Origin: Pirellulaceae bacterium
GTDB lineage: Bacteria > Planctomycetota > Planctomycetia > Pirellulales > Pirellulaceae
NCBI GenBank assembly: GCA_016784735.1
Contig: JADHUC010000089.1
Coordinates: 1-37,839, forward strand
Direction: 5' to 3'
Length of the DNA stretch: 37,839 bases
This document shows positions 1 to 7,900 of the stretch, piece after piece. How positions within the stretch are numbered: position 1 is the first letter of the stretch; each line of letters starts with the position of its first letter. The notes beneath the pieces are model-generated. The model was given only the letters and a program-made list of their open reading frames with translations. It searched no databases and was not told the DNA's origin. A program made the translations under genes and the position numbers.

Positions 1-980
1 CCCAGGATCTCGATGGCGGGCTTACTGAGCGAGTTGTACAGCACGATTCTCATTGCCTTGCGCAGGCACTCTCGAGAGACTCGGCGAAAGCGGCCGCGTT
101 CGTACTGCTCCATCGTAAACGCTTTGACGGTCTGCATCCCGGTGAATGCTTCGGACAGGACGCCCATCAACTGGGTGTTCTCTTCCAACGCTCGCCGGTT
201 GGCTCGTTTGATCGAGCCGGCCAGCGTGCGAATCAGCAACGCCGCGATCGGTGTCAAGATCAACGAAAACAGCAGCAGTCGCCAACAAATGAAGGCCGCC
301 ACGGCCAAACAGGCCAGGCCTTTCAAAGGCTCCAGCAGCGCCTTACCAAGCAGACAGTCCAAGCCTTTCGACAGATAGTTAATGTCCACGTTAAACCGCG
401 CCATCATCGCGCCGGTTCGCTGGTCGCCGAACTCGCTCAGATCCATGCGCAATGCGTGATGATATAGTCCCTTGCGCAGATCAAACCCGACTAGTTGGAC
501 GGCGCGTTGGACCAGCATGGCGTTGGAAAAAATGAAAAGGTCCTTCATCACGGTGGCCACCATCAGCGCGGCCACGATCACCAGGATCGTCTGGAACGGG
601 TCGGACGGGAGGTAGCGGTGGATGCCGGGTTGTAGCCAACGCGAGATGGCCAGCGCCCGTTGTTCGGCTGTCAGTTTATCCTGCGCGGAAACGATCTCGA
701 AATCCGTCTCGGTTTTGTCCTCCTCCGGCATTCCCTTTTTGGATGCTTGCAGCGATTTGATCTTTTGACGAAGTTCCGAGGACGTCCGTTCGCGTTTGGC
801 GACGTCCTTATCCACCCACTCCTGCAAGGATTCTCCATGGATGCACACTTTGAGAATCGGATATACCGCGCCAATGTTCCCGCCCCATAGCACAGCCACC
901 AGAATTGCACTCAGAACGATGCCAACCAGAGTCAGGCGGTAGCGAAATGTGAGCTTTAGTGCTCGTTTGAAACTGTTCAT
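1..980 (-). CDS. ABC exporter, N-terminal membrane domain (partial)
   Basis: This is the N-terminal part (about 326 residues) of a type IV ABC exporter half-transporter of the MsbA/multidrug type. The reading frame is open from ATG at 980 to the window edge, so the nucleotide-binding domain lies outside. The start reads MNSFKRALKLTFRYR, followed by a hydrophobic helix (about residues 15-33). A long charged extracytoplasmic insert with many Lys and Glu follows (about 50-105). Further membrane helices include one beginning QTILVIVAALMVATV. The coupling-helix region has the family-typical RTGAMMARFNVD and, later, ENTQLMGVLSEAFTGMQTVK. The protein would sit in the inner membrane and export a lipid, glycan or peptide. 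Its place beside glycosyltransferases and methyltransferases suggests lipid-linked glycan export, which is inference. It lies 197 bp downstream of a methyltransferase gene on the same strand. Confidence 0.85.
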   Translation of the reverse strand, partial: MNSFKRALKLTFRYRLTLVGIVLSAILVAVLWGGNIGAVYPILKVCIHGESLQEWVDKDVAKRERTSSELRQKIKSLQASKKGMPEEDKTETDFEIVSAQDKLTAEQRALAISRWLQPGIHRYLPSDPFQTILVIVAALMVATVMKDLFIFSNAMLVQRAVQLVGFDLRKGLYHHALRMDLSEFGDQRTGAMMARFNVDINYLSKGLDCLLGKALLEPLKGLACLAVAAFICWRLLLFSLILTPIAALLIRTLAGSIKRANRRALEENTQLMGVLSEAFTGMQTVKAFTMEQYERGRFRRVSRECLRKAMRIVLYNSLSKPAIEIL

Positions 981-1177
981 CGACGATCCATGTCGTTGGG
1001 TGCCACGATGCGGTCCATCAGCCGCGGGAATGCCAAGTATCGCGCGCCGGTGTCGCGGTTGACGTTGAACGAATTCTAACTGTTTTCGCTATTTCGCGGC
1101 AATGGTGATCAGACTGGCCAAGAGCTCGGCGTGCGACATGCTTGCTGGAGCGCTCTGACCGTCTCCAAATGGAATGC

Positions 1178-2071
1178 CTAAGCCGTCGCCGCCAACGGCT
1201 GCGACTTGCCACGGCTCGCCTGGGAATCAACACGTAGCGCAAACAATTGGAAAGCCTTCTGGATTCGCAAGACACGCCGCAACTCGTACTGAGCCTGATA
1301 GCCCAGCGCATAACAGGTCATGGATGAAGGCAGCTCGGACAAGCGGCCGACAAACGGCTGCCGAACGACCTGAAACCCGGCCCTCTCAACAAATTGCTTC
1401 AACGAAAGAGGGGGGAACGTATAGGTGTGACCGCTCGGCCAGAAGCGGCGATAACGCGAGCCGAAAACCCGCGCCTTCAGACAATTCGCGTTGCTGGTTT
1501 CCATGGCCAGGATGCCGCCGACCCGAAGGACGCGTCGAAACTCCGCCAGCGACTCCATGACGTCTTCGACATGCTCTATCACATTCCAGGCCGTAAGCAA
1601 ATCGAACGATTGGTCCTCGAAGGGCAAACGGCCATTTTCGCATAATTCACACCTGTAACCACGACGGCGGCAATGGAAGACGGCAGCTTTTCCCACGTCC
1701 GTGCCCACAGCCGTCCAGCCCCGGCGGTCGGCGGCCTCCATCATCGCTCCAAAAAAGCCACAACCGACGTCGACCATGCTGACGTGATCTGCGGTCAACA
1801 ACGGAGCGATACGGTTCAGCCTCACCGTTGCCGTTCGCAGCTTGCGACGAGATCGCCGCTCGGTGCACCATTTAGGACATGTTAACGATTCCTCTGCCGG
1901 TTTCTCCGACGAGGTGTCGCGGTGCACCCCTGCGGCCATCGGACCATACTGATACAGCCCGCACCGAGAGCACTTCCATAGGACCGTCTTGTTAGGGACG
2001 ACAAACTCTCGTAGCGGCTCATGCCCGCACAGTTGACACGGCCCTGGTGGATTATCTGAATTGACAAGCAT
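1178..2071 (-). CDS. SAM-dependent methyltransferase with N-terminal zinc-ribbon-like motif
   Basis: Predicted class I S-adenosylmethionine methyltransferase of 297 residues. The N-terminus carries two CxxC pairs (CQLCG and CSRCG) that look like a small zinc ribbon. The Rossmann core follows, with the SAM-binding motif MVDVGCGFFGA, the acidic loop end VGTDVG, and the typical Methyltransf_11/23 segment FDLLTAWNVIEHVED. This architecture is common among methyltransferases in O-antigen and exopolysaccharide clusters. The open frame continues 19 codons upstream to 2128. I chose ATG at 2071 because GGGAGG lies seven bases before it and nothing comparable precedes the longer start. The ABC exporter follows on the same strand. 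The substrate is not known and is likely a sugar or lipid-linked sugar. Confidence 0.85.
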   Translation of the reverse strand: MLVNSDNPPGPCQLCGHEPLREFVVPNKTVLWKCSRCGLYQYGPMAAGVHRDTSSEKPAEESLTCPKWCTERRSRRKLRTATVRLNRIAPLLTADHVSMVDVGCGFFGAMMEAADRRGWTAVGTDVGKAAVFHCRRRGYRCELCENGRLPFEDQSFDLLTAWNVIEHVEDVMESLAEFRRVLRVGGILAMETSNANCLKARVFGSRYRRFWPSGHTYTFPPLSLKQFVERAGFQVVRQPFVGRLSELPSSMTCYALGYQAQYELRRVLRIQKAFQLFALRVDSQASRGKSQPLAATA

Positions 2072-2547
2072 GGCTGTGCCTCCCTGAATCAGAGTCCCGT
2101 ATGCGACTGGCGTTTGCCATTCTGGCATGACGAAAAGGTAGCCGGGGGCTTCTCCAGCTCGCTTATTTGAGGGGGGGTAAGCTACTGCAAACGCAAATGC
2201 GTGTAAAGACGAAATCAGTCTCCTATTGTCTCAGGATGATGAGATCGTCCTGCAACGATCGCGTTGAGTCTGCCCCGGTGTATTTGGGTGGAGAGCGCAA
2301 GTATACCACGCATCTCCCCAAGTCATCGCCACGCCAGTGTTGGTACCGACGCCTGTTGGCCTCTTAGAAGATGACCTTTTCCGAAGAAACAGAACCGAGT
2401 ATTATCCCCCACCTGTCTTATGACGCGGGGTCGTCAAGGGCTGCTAGCATGGCGGCCACTCGGGGTCGCGTCGGCTGGTCCTTCGGCACTGGGGTCGCGG
2501 AATGGCGTGCGGGCCCCGCCATCGTCACCAATACGGGAGGTCATCTC
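2072..2547. other. Intergenic region between divergent genes
   Basis: This 476-bp region separates the minus-strand methyltransferase from the plus-strand glycan operon, so it should hold the promoters of both. An open frame runs upstream of the radical SAM gene from 2371, but its predicted residues look nothing like a B12-binding domain, and a better start lies at 2548. No convincing promoter, operator or RNA gene could be picked out by eye. Confidence 0.5.
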
Positions 2548-3942
2548 GTGAGAGTTGTTTTGATCTACCTGCCCCATCCCTATTTGCAGCAACCGGATGC
2601 CCAGGCGCCCCTGGGGTTGATGTACGTGGGAGCCGTTTTGGAAAACGCAGGGATTGAGGTCCTGATGAGGAACTACTCCTCGCTTCTCACGCACCAAGCC
2701 ATCGACGAGTTGCCTGAAGCGGACCTCTATGGGATCACCGTCACTAGCCTGGAATTGCCACAGGCAAACCGGTTCACGCATCTGATCAAGGAGAAGTATC
2801 CCCAGGCACGAGTATGTCTAGGCGGGCCGGGGACTTACACAGATAAGTATGTGGATTGGCACGTTATCGATTGCATATGCCGAGGGGACGGTGAACTCGC
2901 CATCCTGGATATCATCAACGACCTTCGTCGCGGAGAACTCAAGCAACTTTACGACGGACGCATGGTGCAGGATCTCGATTCGCTGCCGCTCCCCGCCCGG
3001 CACCTGCTCAACGGTTCGCAAGGCGGCAACATCTTTGCGTACAACCACAACTACAAACCGGGCGGGAGCACGATCCTCAGCACGAGCCGTGGCTGCCCGT
3101 TCAAGTGCTCGTTCTGCAGTGCACCTTACTTTACGAACATGTCCTGCGGGATGAGGTACCGTAGTCCGAAAAAGGTCTACGAGGAGATCAAGCACGTTGT
3201 CGAGACCTACAACGTCCGCCAGTTTCGCATCTCCGACGACATGTTCCTTGCCAGGCGCAGTCGAGTGGCCGAACTGTGCGAACTAATCGGCGACCTGGAT
3301 ATCGTCTGGAGAATATCCACCCGGGTCAAACCGTTCGACAAGGATATCGCCGACATGATACGTCAGGCCGGGTGCCGGGAAGTCTCGCTGGGCGTGGAGA
3401 GTTTCGACGATCAGGTCCTGAAGGTCCTGAACAAGGGAAATACACCGGAGGACAACGCCGCCGCGCTGGAGGCCGCTGCCGACGCGGGTCTGAAAACCCG
3501 TGTCCTGTTCATGATCCGCACACCCGGACAAACGCGCCACACGGTTCCCACCAACATCCGCTGGCTTCGCAAGGTGCCTTACGACATCATCGCCTGCACG
3601 TCGTTTGTACCCATTCCAGGCAGTGAGATCTGGAACCATCCCGAACGCTACGACATCGAGATCCTGGACCGGAACCTGGATAGTTACAATTTCTACTTCT
3701 TCGGAAAAAACGGTGAAAACGAGCTAGAGGACGTCATCAAACTCAAGGATCGCAGTCTTGCCGAACTCAACCAGGAGACCCTTGACTTCCGGCAATTCCT
3801 CAAGTCGACGGGCAAGCTGAACGGTGAAGACGAGCCAAAGGACGTCATCAAGATTACGGATCGGAGTCTCGCCGAACTCAACCAGGAGACCCCTGACTTC
3901 CGGCAATTGCCCAAGTCGACTGGCAAGCGGAAAGCCGGTTAG
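2548..3942 (+). CDS. B12-binding domain radical SAM protein
   Basis: Radical SAM enzyme of 464 residues with an N-terminal cobalamin-binding-like domain (about 1-140, starting VRVVLIYLPHPYLQQ and including the APLGLMYVGAVLENAG segment). The catalytic barrel has the 4Fe-4S motif CPFKCSFC (C183, C187, C190), and the SAM-interacting strands include REVSLGVESFDDQVL. Family members in glycan and lipid clusters carry out C-methylation or other radical modifications; the substrate here is unknown. I chose GTG at 2548, preceded by GGGAGG with a seven-base gap, instead of a longer frame from 2371. The C-terminus is odd: a 37-residue segment containing DRSLAELNQET is present twice in tandem. It is the first gene of a run of five plus-strand genes, and the next gene starts within 15 bp. 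Confidence 0.88.
   Translation: MRVVLIYLPHPYLQQPDAQAPLGLMYVGAVLENAGIEVLMRNYSSLLTHQAIDELPEADLYGITVTSLELPQANRFTHLIKEKYPQARVCLGGPGTYTDKYVDWHVIDCICRGDGELAILDIINDLRRGELKQLYDGRMVQDLDSLPLPARHLLNGSQGGNIFAYNHNYKPGGSTILSTSRGCPFKCSFCSAPYFTNMSCGMRYRSPKKVYEEIKHVVETYNVRQFRISDDMFLARRSRVAELCELIGDLDIVWRISTRVKPFDKDIADMIRQAGCREVSLGVESFDDQVLKVLNKGNTPEDNAAALEAAADAGLKTRVLFMIRTPGQTRHTVPTNIRWLRKVPYDIIACTSFVPIPGSEIWNHPERYDIEILDRNLDSYNFYFFGKNGENELEDVIKLKDRSLAELNQETLDFRQFLKSTGKLNGEDEPKDVIKITDRSLAELNQETPDFRQLPKSTGKRKAG
3710..3926 (+). repeat. Tandem duplication inside the radical SAM gene
   Basis: Two in-frame copies of about 106 nt lie at 3710-3815 and 3821-3926, with a period of 111 nt (37 codons). By eye there are about 13 mismatches. 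Both encode DVIK, DRSLAELNQET, DFRQ and KSTGK. The last copy ends just before the stop codon. Confidence 0.9.
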
Positions 3943-3956
3943 AGAGGATGCAGCAT

Positions 3957-4541
3957 ATGCGTTGGCGGAAGAAGACTGCTCAGGACGTCCACCCGATCAG
4001 TATGGTCGTGCACCACAATATGCACGCGGTCATTTCCCGGTATGAGCCTTCCAGGATCATCGACGTGGGCGGGAACGGGAAGCTCGACAGGTTCTTCGAC
4101 TGCGAGGTCATAAACGCCAACCTGTGCCACGGCATCGACGGGGCCGATTTGCCTTTCGAGGACGATTCCTTCGACGTGGCCGCATCCATTGCCACGCTCG
4201 AACACGTCGGCGATACAGAACGACAGGTACAGTTTGTTCGTGAGTGCTGCCGCGTGGCGACGAAAGCAAACGTGCATTGGTTCCCGGCCGGGGAGTGCGC
4301 TGCCGGCATCGAACGTCTCAAGGAGGAACTCGGCCACCCCCATCCCTGCATTCTCCCTGATCGAGCACTCGAACAGATCCAGCGGGAGTTCAAGAGCGCA
4401 AGCGTCTCCCCGTTCGTATCCTGCTCGGAACACTTGCTGCTCCTGGCGACGATCAACAAGAGAATGAACATCAACCGCGTCTATGATTTTGTCCACCGGC
4501 ACGGCAACGAACACTACGGAGTCATCCTGGAGATCCGATGA
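3957..4541 (+). CDS. Small class I SAM-dependent methyltransferase
   Basis: Predicted methyltransferase of 194 residues. The SAM-binding strand reads RIIDVGGNGKLDRFF, and the post-motif segment LPFEDDSFDVAASIATLEHV is typical of the Methyltransf_11 family. The C-terminal part (about 120-194) is short and mostly helical. ATG at 3948 abuts the AGAGAGG motif with no spacer, so I prefer ATG at 3957, which has a nine-base gap. The gene follows the radical SAM gene closely, and its TGA overlaps the next ATG in an ATGA, which points to coupled translation. The likely role is modification of a sugar or lipid intermediate of the operon's product; the substrate cannot be told. Confidence 0.82.
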   Translation: MRWRKKTAQDVHPISMVVHHNMHAVISRYEPSRIIDVGGNGKLDRFFDCEVINANLCHGIDGADLPFEDDSFDVAASIATLEHVGDTERQVQFVRECCRVATKANVHWFPAGECAAGIERLKEELGHPHPCILPDRALEQIQREFKSASVSPFVSCSEHLLLLATINKRMNINRVYDFVHRHGNEHYGVILEIR

Positions 4542-5230
4542 TAGTTGACGAAAGCCAAGAACAGCGAGACATGGAACTGGCGGCTCTAACCGGTCTTGGC
4601 GTGGAGGACGTGCGCGGGTTGCAGATCGCGGGGCCGGATTCTATACGCATCCATGACGGCAACGAGGCGGTCAATACGCCGGAAGAATTCGAGTCGCTGT
4701 ATTCCTCCTACCGGCATCTCAACTTGCCGGGCTATGTGCGCACGCTGATGTACACGAGCATCCATCGCCGGCACGACGAGTTGCTAAGGCTGTTGCGTGA
4801 AACGCGAAACGCGCGGGGGCTCGACTTCGGTAGCGGCGTCGCCACCCATGCCATTGCCTTGGCGGAAAACGGCAATGAAGTGTCGTTGTTGGACGTCGAG
4901 GGCCCGCTGTTGGACTTCGCGCGGAAACGCATCGCGCGACGCCGTCTGCAGGCCAAAGTCTACGGCCACAAGGACCGTCTTCCGGAAGACTACTTCGATG
5001 TGGCCATTTGTACGGACGTTCTCGAGCACGTGTACGATCCTCTGGGCGAGTTGGAGAGGATCGCCGCATCGTTGAAAACCGGCGGCTTGCTGCACTTGCA
5101 GGTAAGCCGGATGCAAAAGGACACTTCGGGGCATTTCAAGTCGACGCAGAAGAAATGGCGCTGGAAGGGCCCCCGTCTGATTCGCAGACTGTTCGACACG
5201 GTCAGGCCGACTATCTATCGGAAGAAATGA
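4538..5230 (+). CDS. Class I SAM-dependent methyltransferase
   Basis: A second predicted methyltransferase in the operon, 230 residues. The first 90 residues form a helical lead. The Rossmann fold then has GLDFGSGVATHAIALAENG (SAM binding), VSLLDVEGPLLDFA (acidic residue contacting the ribose) and YFDVAICTDVLEHVYDP. It overlaps the previous gene by ATGA (4538-4541) and the next by ATGA (5227-5230). It differs clearly from its neighbour at 3957, so the pair is not a recent duplication. Two adjacent methyltransferases with an acyltransferase suggest several decorations of one glycan. The acceptor is unknown. Confidence 0.85.
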   Translation: MIVDESQEQRDMELAALTGLGVEDVRGLQIAGPDSIRIHDGNEAVNTPEEFESLYSSYRHLNLPGYVRTLMYTSIHRRHDELLRLLRETRNARGLDFGSGVATHAIALAENGNEVSLLDVEGPLLDFARKRIARRRLQAKVYGHKDRLPEDYFDVAICTDVLEHVYDPLGELERIAASLKTGGLLHLQVSRMQKDTSGHFKSTQKKWRWKGPRLIRRLFDTVRPTIYRKK

Positions 5231-5712
5231 TCAGGGCAAAGCTGAAGAAGGGAAGAAGGTGCAGGATCTCGTTCTTTGCACGCATCGGCTATCGTGAGCA
5301 TGGCGGCGAAATCATGCTCGGCGATCGGGTCTCCATTGCCCACGGTTGCGTGATCAGAACCTGCACCGGAACGATTCGGATGGGCAATCATACCCGTGTC
5401 GGCTATGGCTGCATCATGCATGGGCTGGGGGGCATTACCATCGGCGACCACGTCCTGTTGAGCCCACGGGTGAGCATCTACGCTCAAAACCACGGAATCA
5501 AGCGCGACACCCTAATCGCCGAACAAGAGCAAAGCGCTCTGGGCGTCGCGATCGAAGATGACGTGTGGGTGGGGGCCAACGCGATCATCCTGGACGGCGT
5601 CACCATCCGCCAAGGCGCCGTTATCGGGGCCGGGGCCGTCGTGACCCGGAACGTGCCGCCCTACGAAATCTGGACAGGAAACCCGGCCCGGAGAATCGGA
5701 AAAAGACAATGA
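5227..5712 (+). CDS. Hexapeptide-repeat O-acyltransferase
   Basis: Acyltransferase of 161 residues with a left-handed beta-helix, of the WbbJ/maltose acetyltransferase type. Repeats of the [LIV]-G-x4 kind are visible: IMLGDRVSIAHGCVI, IRMGNHTRVGYGCIM and ITIGDHVLLSPRVSI. The probable catalytic histidine is in YAQNHGI. The helix then continues with AIEDDVWVGANAIILDGVTI, and the usual ending PPYEIWTGNPARRIG is present. It probably transfers an acetyl group from acetyl-CoA to a sugar hydroxyl. The open frame extends upstream to 5008 inside the previous gene. The real start is almost certainly ATG at 5227, which overlaps the preceding TGA and begins just before the first hexapeptide. It ends in another ATGA overlap. 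Confidence 0.9.
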   Translation: MIRAKLKKGRRCRISFFARIGYREHGGEIMLGDRVSIAHGCVIRTCTGTIRMGNHTRVGYGCIMHGLGGITIGDHVLLSPRVSIYAQNHGIKRDTLIAEQEQSALGVAIEDDVWVGANAIILDGVTIRQGAVIGAGAVVTRNVPPYEIWTGNPARRIGKRQ

Positions 5713-6608
5713 AGATCCTCTACTTCTCCAATGACCATGCCTGGGAAGTCTTCGGAACGACCAGGTCGCTGGCCACCGAAGTGGAAACGCGAGGGCACGA
5801 AGTCACGTTCTGTGACCAGGCCCGGATCAAGAAGATCAAGAAGCTGGCCGCCAAACACGATCCCGACCAGATTTGGCTCGCAAGCTCGGCCCTTACGCTG
5901 CCAAAGGGTGTCACGCTGGATGAACCCGTAATCGGCTTTGGCTTCTCGGACCCATATTACTTCACGGAAGACCGCCTCGACAGCTACGACGCCTACGTCA
6001 CCAACCACTACGAAACGTTTGAAAAGTACCGTGACGAGTTGCCGTGCTTCTACAACCAGACCGCGTGCGATTTTCGGTTTCACGCCCGGATGGGGCTTCC
6101 CCGCGAGATCGATAGTTCGCTGATCGGCCTGGCGGGGCACCCGAGGTTCGATGACAAGAACTACCGAAAAACGACGGTCGGCCGCTTGCGCACCGATGGC
6201 TTCAGCGTCCAAGCCTACGGCCCCGGCTGGCCGAAGCATGCAATGAATCACGGCCCAATTGCGGGCGAGAGTTTCCTGCGCGTGATCAATCAGAGCAAGA
6301 TTGGATTGGACCTGCAGTATCCCTTCTCGCCACTGGCCCATCGGATGCTCGAATACGGCGCATGCGGAACGCCTACCATTACGAGAGACCGGCCCGAGGT
6401 CTTTCGGATGCTCGATAGGGATTCAGAAGTGCTGACCTACACGGACTACGACGACTTGAAGGGCAAGCTGAAATACTACCTTGAGCATCCGGATGAACTC
6501 GAAGCGATAGGTCGAAATGCCGAAGCAAGGTGCCGCCGAGACCATGACGTCAGCCGACGCGTGGACGCCTTGCTTCCGTTCGTGGCTGACATCGGCAAGC
6601 GGCGGTAG
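5709..6608 (+). CDS. Glycosyltransferase, CgeB/group 1-like
   Basis: Glycosyltransferase of 299 residues, probably GT-B fold and related to the CgeB/DUF3880 group. The N-terminus MKILYFSNDHAWEVFGTTR fits the first Rossmann strand and loop. The C-terminal donor-binding half has QSKIGLDLQYPFS, then MLEYGACGTPTITRDRPE and EHPDELEAIGRNAEA. This E-x-GACG-x-P pattern is the usual nucleotide-sugar binding region of group 1 transferases. ATG at 5709 overlaps the previous stop (ATGA), so I reject the longer frame from 5565. It is the last gene of the five-gene plus-strand run. It would act in the cytoplasm on a glycan intermediate. Confidence 0.82.
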   Translation: MKILYFSNDHAWEVFGTTRSLATEVETRGHEVTFCDQARIKKIKKLAAKHDPDQIWLASSALTLPKGVTLDEPVIGFGFSDPYYFTEDRLDSYDAYVTNHYETFEKYRDELPCFYNQTACDFRFHARMGLPREIDSSLIGLAGHPRFDDKNYRKTTVGRLRTDGFSVQAYGPGWPKHAMNHGPIAGESFLRVINQSKIGLDLQYPFSPLAHRMLEYGACGTPTITRDRPEVFRMLDRDSEVLTYTDYDDLKGKLKYYLEHPDELEAIGRNAEARCRRDHDVSRRVDALLPFVADIGKRR

Positions 6609-6644
6609 CGCGATCGACCTTCTCTGAATGGCACCCATCCACGG

Positions 6645-6663
6645 CTTCCCGCATCGTGGGAAG
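6645..6663. terminator. Weak hairpin between convergent genes
   Basis: CTTCCC (6645-6650) and GGGAAG (6658-6663) can pair around a seven-base loop, between the plus-strand glycosyltransferase and the minus-strand pyruvyl transferase. There is no T-run on either side, so a terminator role is only suggested by position. Confidence 0.3.
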
Positions 6664-6670
6664 AGGCGAC

Positions 6671-7480
6671 CTACACGCTGGATCTTGAAAACGGGAAGCT
6701 CGCTAGTAATCGTTCCTTCAGGTCCTGTATGCCGGAACGATGGTAGTCAGCCGCCAAAACAAGCACGTCGTCTTCTGTCGTGGAAGGAGTTAGTGTGAAC
6801 GGTTTGGGATTGTCGATCCCAAATGCACTGTAGTAGTCGCGGAACTTGAAGCCGTTGCCGATGACTTGGTCCGAGAAGCTTACCCAGGCGTTGGGGACGC
6901 CCAAGGAATCCGCGATGATCAATCCGTGAAGGCTGCTGGACAACACCACTTCACAGGCCGAAACTCGTTCCAGGAAATCGTCGATCTCCTGGCGCACGTT
7001 CCGCACGAGGATATCGATAACCGTGGCGTGCCGCGCCCCGCCCACAAAGGACTGGACGAGCGAATCCTGGCGGTCCACATAGTGCGGGATCAACCCTACT
7101 GAATAGCGTTTGCCCGTGGGGGGTTTCGAAAAGAGCCAGCCGCACAACAAAGCCGGGTCGCCGTAGACGGATACGGACTGCCCCTGGATCCTTTCCGCTG
7201 TCAACCGGCCACGAACGGCGTGAAAGCAATGGCGGCTCCGCGCTACGTATTTCTCCTTTATCAGGCCCGTTCCCCAGACGTGAATCCCCTGGCGAAACCA
7301 TCGACATTTGGCCCTTTGGAGAACGCTCCCGATCGCCATTAATTCACACCGGCGCGGTGGGCTGTAAACAACACGCTGCCCGGACAGCCTTTCACAGAGG
7401 ACGGGCGATAGCTCGTCACCGAGATTCTGTCGCTCGTCGATCGGGTTCCTGCACCAGTACAGCTTCAGATTCCGTCTCAC
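6671..7480 (-). CDS. Polysaccharide pyruvyl transferase family protein
   Basis: Protein of about 269 residues resembling the polysaccharide pyruvyl transferase family (CsaB/WcaK type), which adds ketal pyruvate to exopolysaccharide or cell-wall sugars from phosphoenolpyruvate. Features seen: NLGDELSPVLCERL near the N-terminus, AIGSVLQRAKCR, GDPALLCGW, and the family hallmark VVLSSSLHGLIIADSLGVP, whose SSLHG histidine is characteristic. GTG at 7480 is preceded by GAGG with a sensible gap; an ATG at 7522 in the same frame has no such motif, so either could be used. The gene converges with the glycosyltransferase at 5709-6608. Its job is probably to decorate the same surface glycan. Confidence 0.83.
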   Translation of the reverse strand: MRRNLKLYWCRNPIDERQNLGDELSPVLCERLSGQRVVYSPPRRCELMAIGSVLQRAKCRWFRQGIHVWGTGLIKEKYVARSRHCFHAVRGRLTAERIQGQSVSVYGDPALLCGWLFSKPPTGKRYSVGLIPHYVDRQDSLVQSFVGGARHATVIDILVRNVRQEIDDFLERVSACEVVLSSSLHGLIIADSLGVPNAWVSFSDQVIGNGFKFRDYYSAFGIDNPKPFTLTPSTTEDDVLVLAADYHRSGIQDLKERLLASFPFSRSSV

Positions 7481-7900
7481 GGTAGTCCTCGCGATGATTC
7501 CCGCGGAAACGGGCAATCCCATCGGCGGATACTAATCAGTCTGACGGCGCGGGGCAAGGCGGATGTGGTACCGTCAAGACGTCCACAAGTGCGACCAGGG
7601 CCTCCGACACAGCAAGGCGAAGACGACGATCTGAGGCAGGGGACTACGCGATTACGAGACGAATTCAGTGGGCCGGCGGCCCGGCTTTGAATTTGCCAAC
7701 TGCGGCTCATGCGGACCATTCAGGCGCCAGGCAGTATCGAAACGGGTCTAACTTCAAATCCCGGAGTTGCCGCGACCCATTGACTTGCTGTATAAACCCG
7801 ATCGCTGCAGGCAAATGCCGTAAGGTGCCTTCAAAATCCGTGTTCTTCCGTGCGAAGCACGGATTTTCGAGTAGACCACCTGCCGAGGTCCACCGTCACG
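7481..7900. other. Intergenic leader region upstream of GT2
   Basis: This 420-bp gap separates the divergent pyruvyl transferase and family 2 glycosyltransferase genes. It holds no supported coding region. The part nearest the GT2 gene has overlapping inverted repeats, listed separately. Promoters for both genes are expected here but were not resolved by eye. Confidence 0.5.
7833..7867 (+). promoter_or_regulatory. Two mutually exclusive hairpins in the GT2 leader
   Basis: AAAATCCGTG (7833-7842) is perfectly complementary to CACGGATTTT (7858-7867). Inside, CCGTGC (7848-7853) can instead pair with GCACGG (7857-7862), using part of the same right arm. The structure ends 33 bp before the GT2 start. 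The outer form ends in TTTT, so it could act as an attenuator or mRNA-stability element. That function is inference. Confidence 0.4.

Noticed and set aside
2371..2547. N-terminal extension of the radical SAM gene
   Set aside because: The extension is low in structure and unlike a B12-binding domain, and a GTG with a good ribosome-binding motif lies at 2548.
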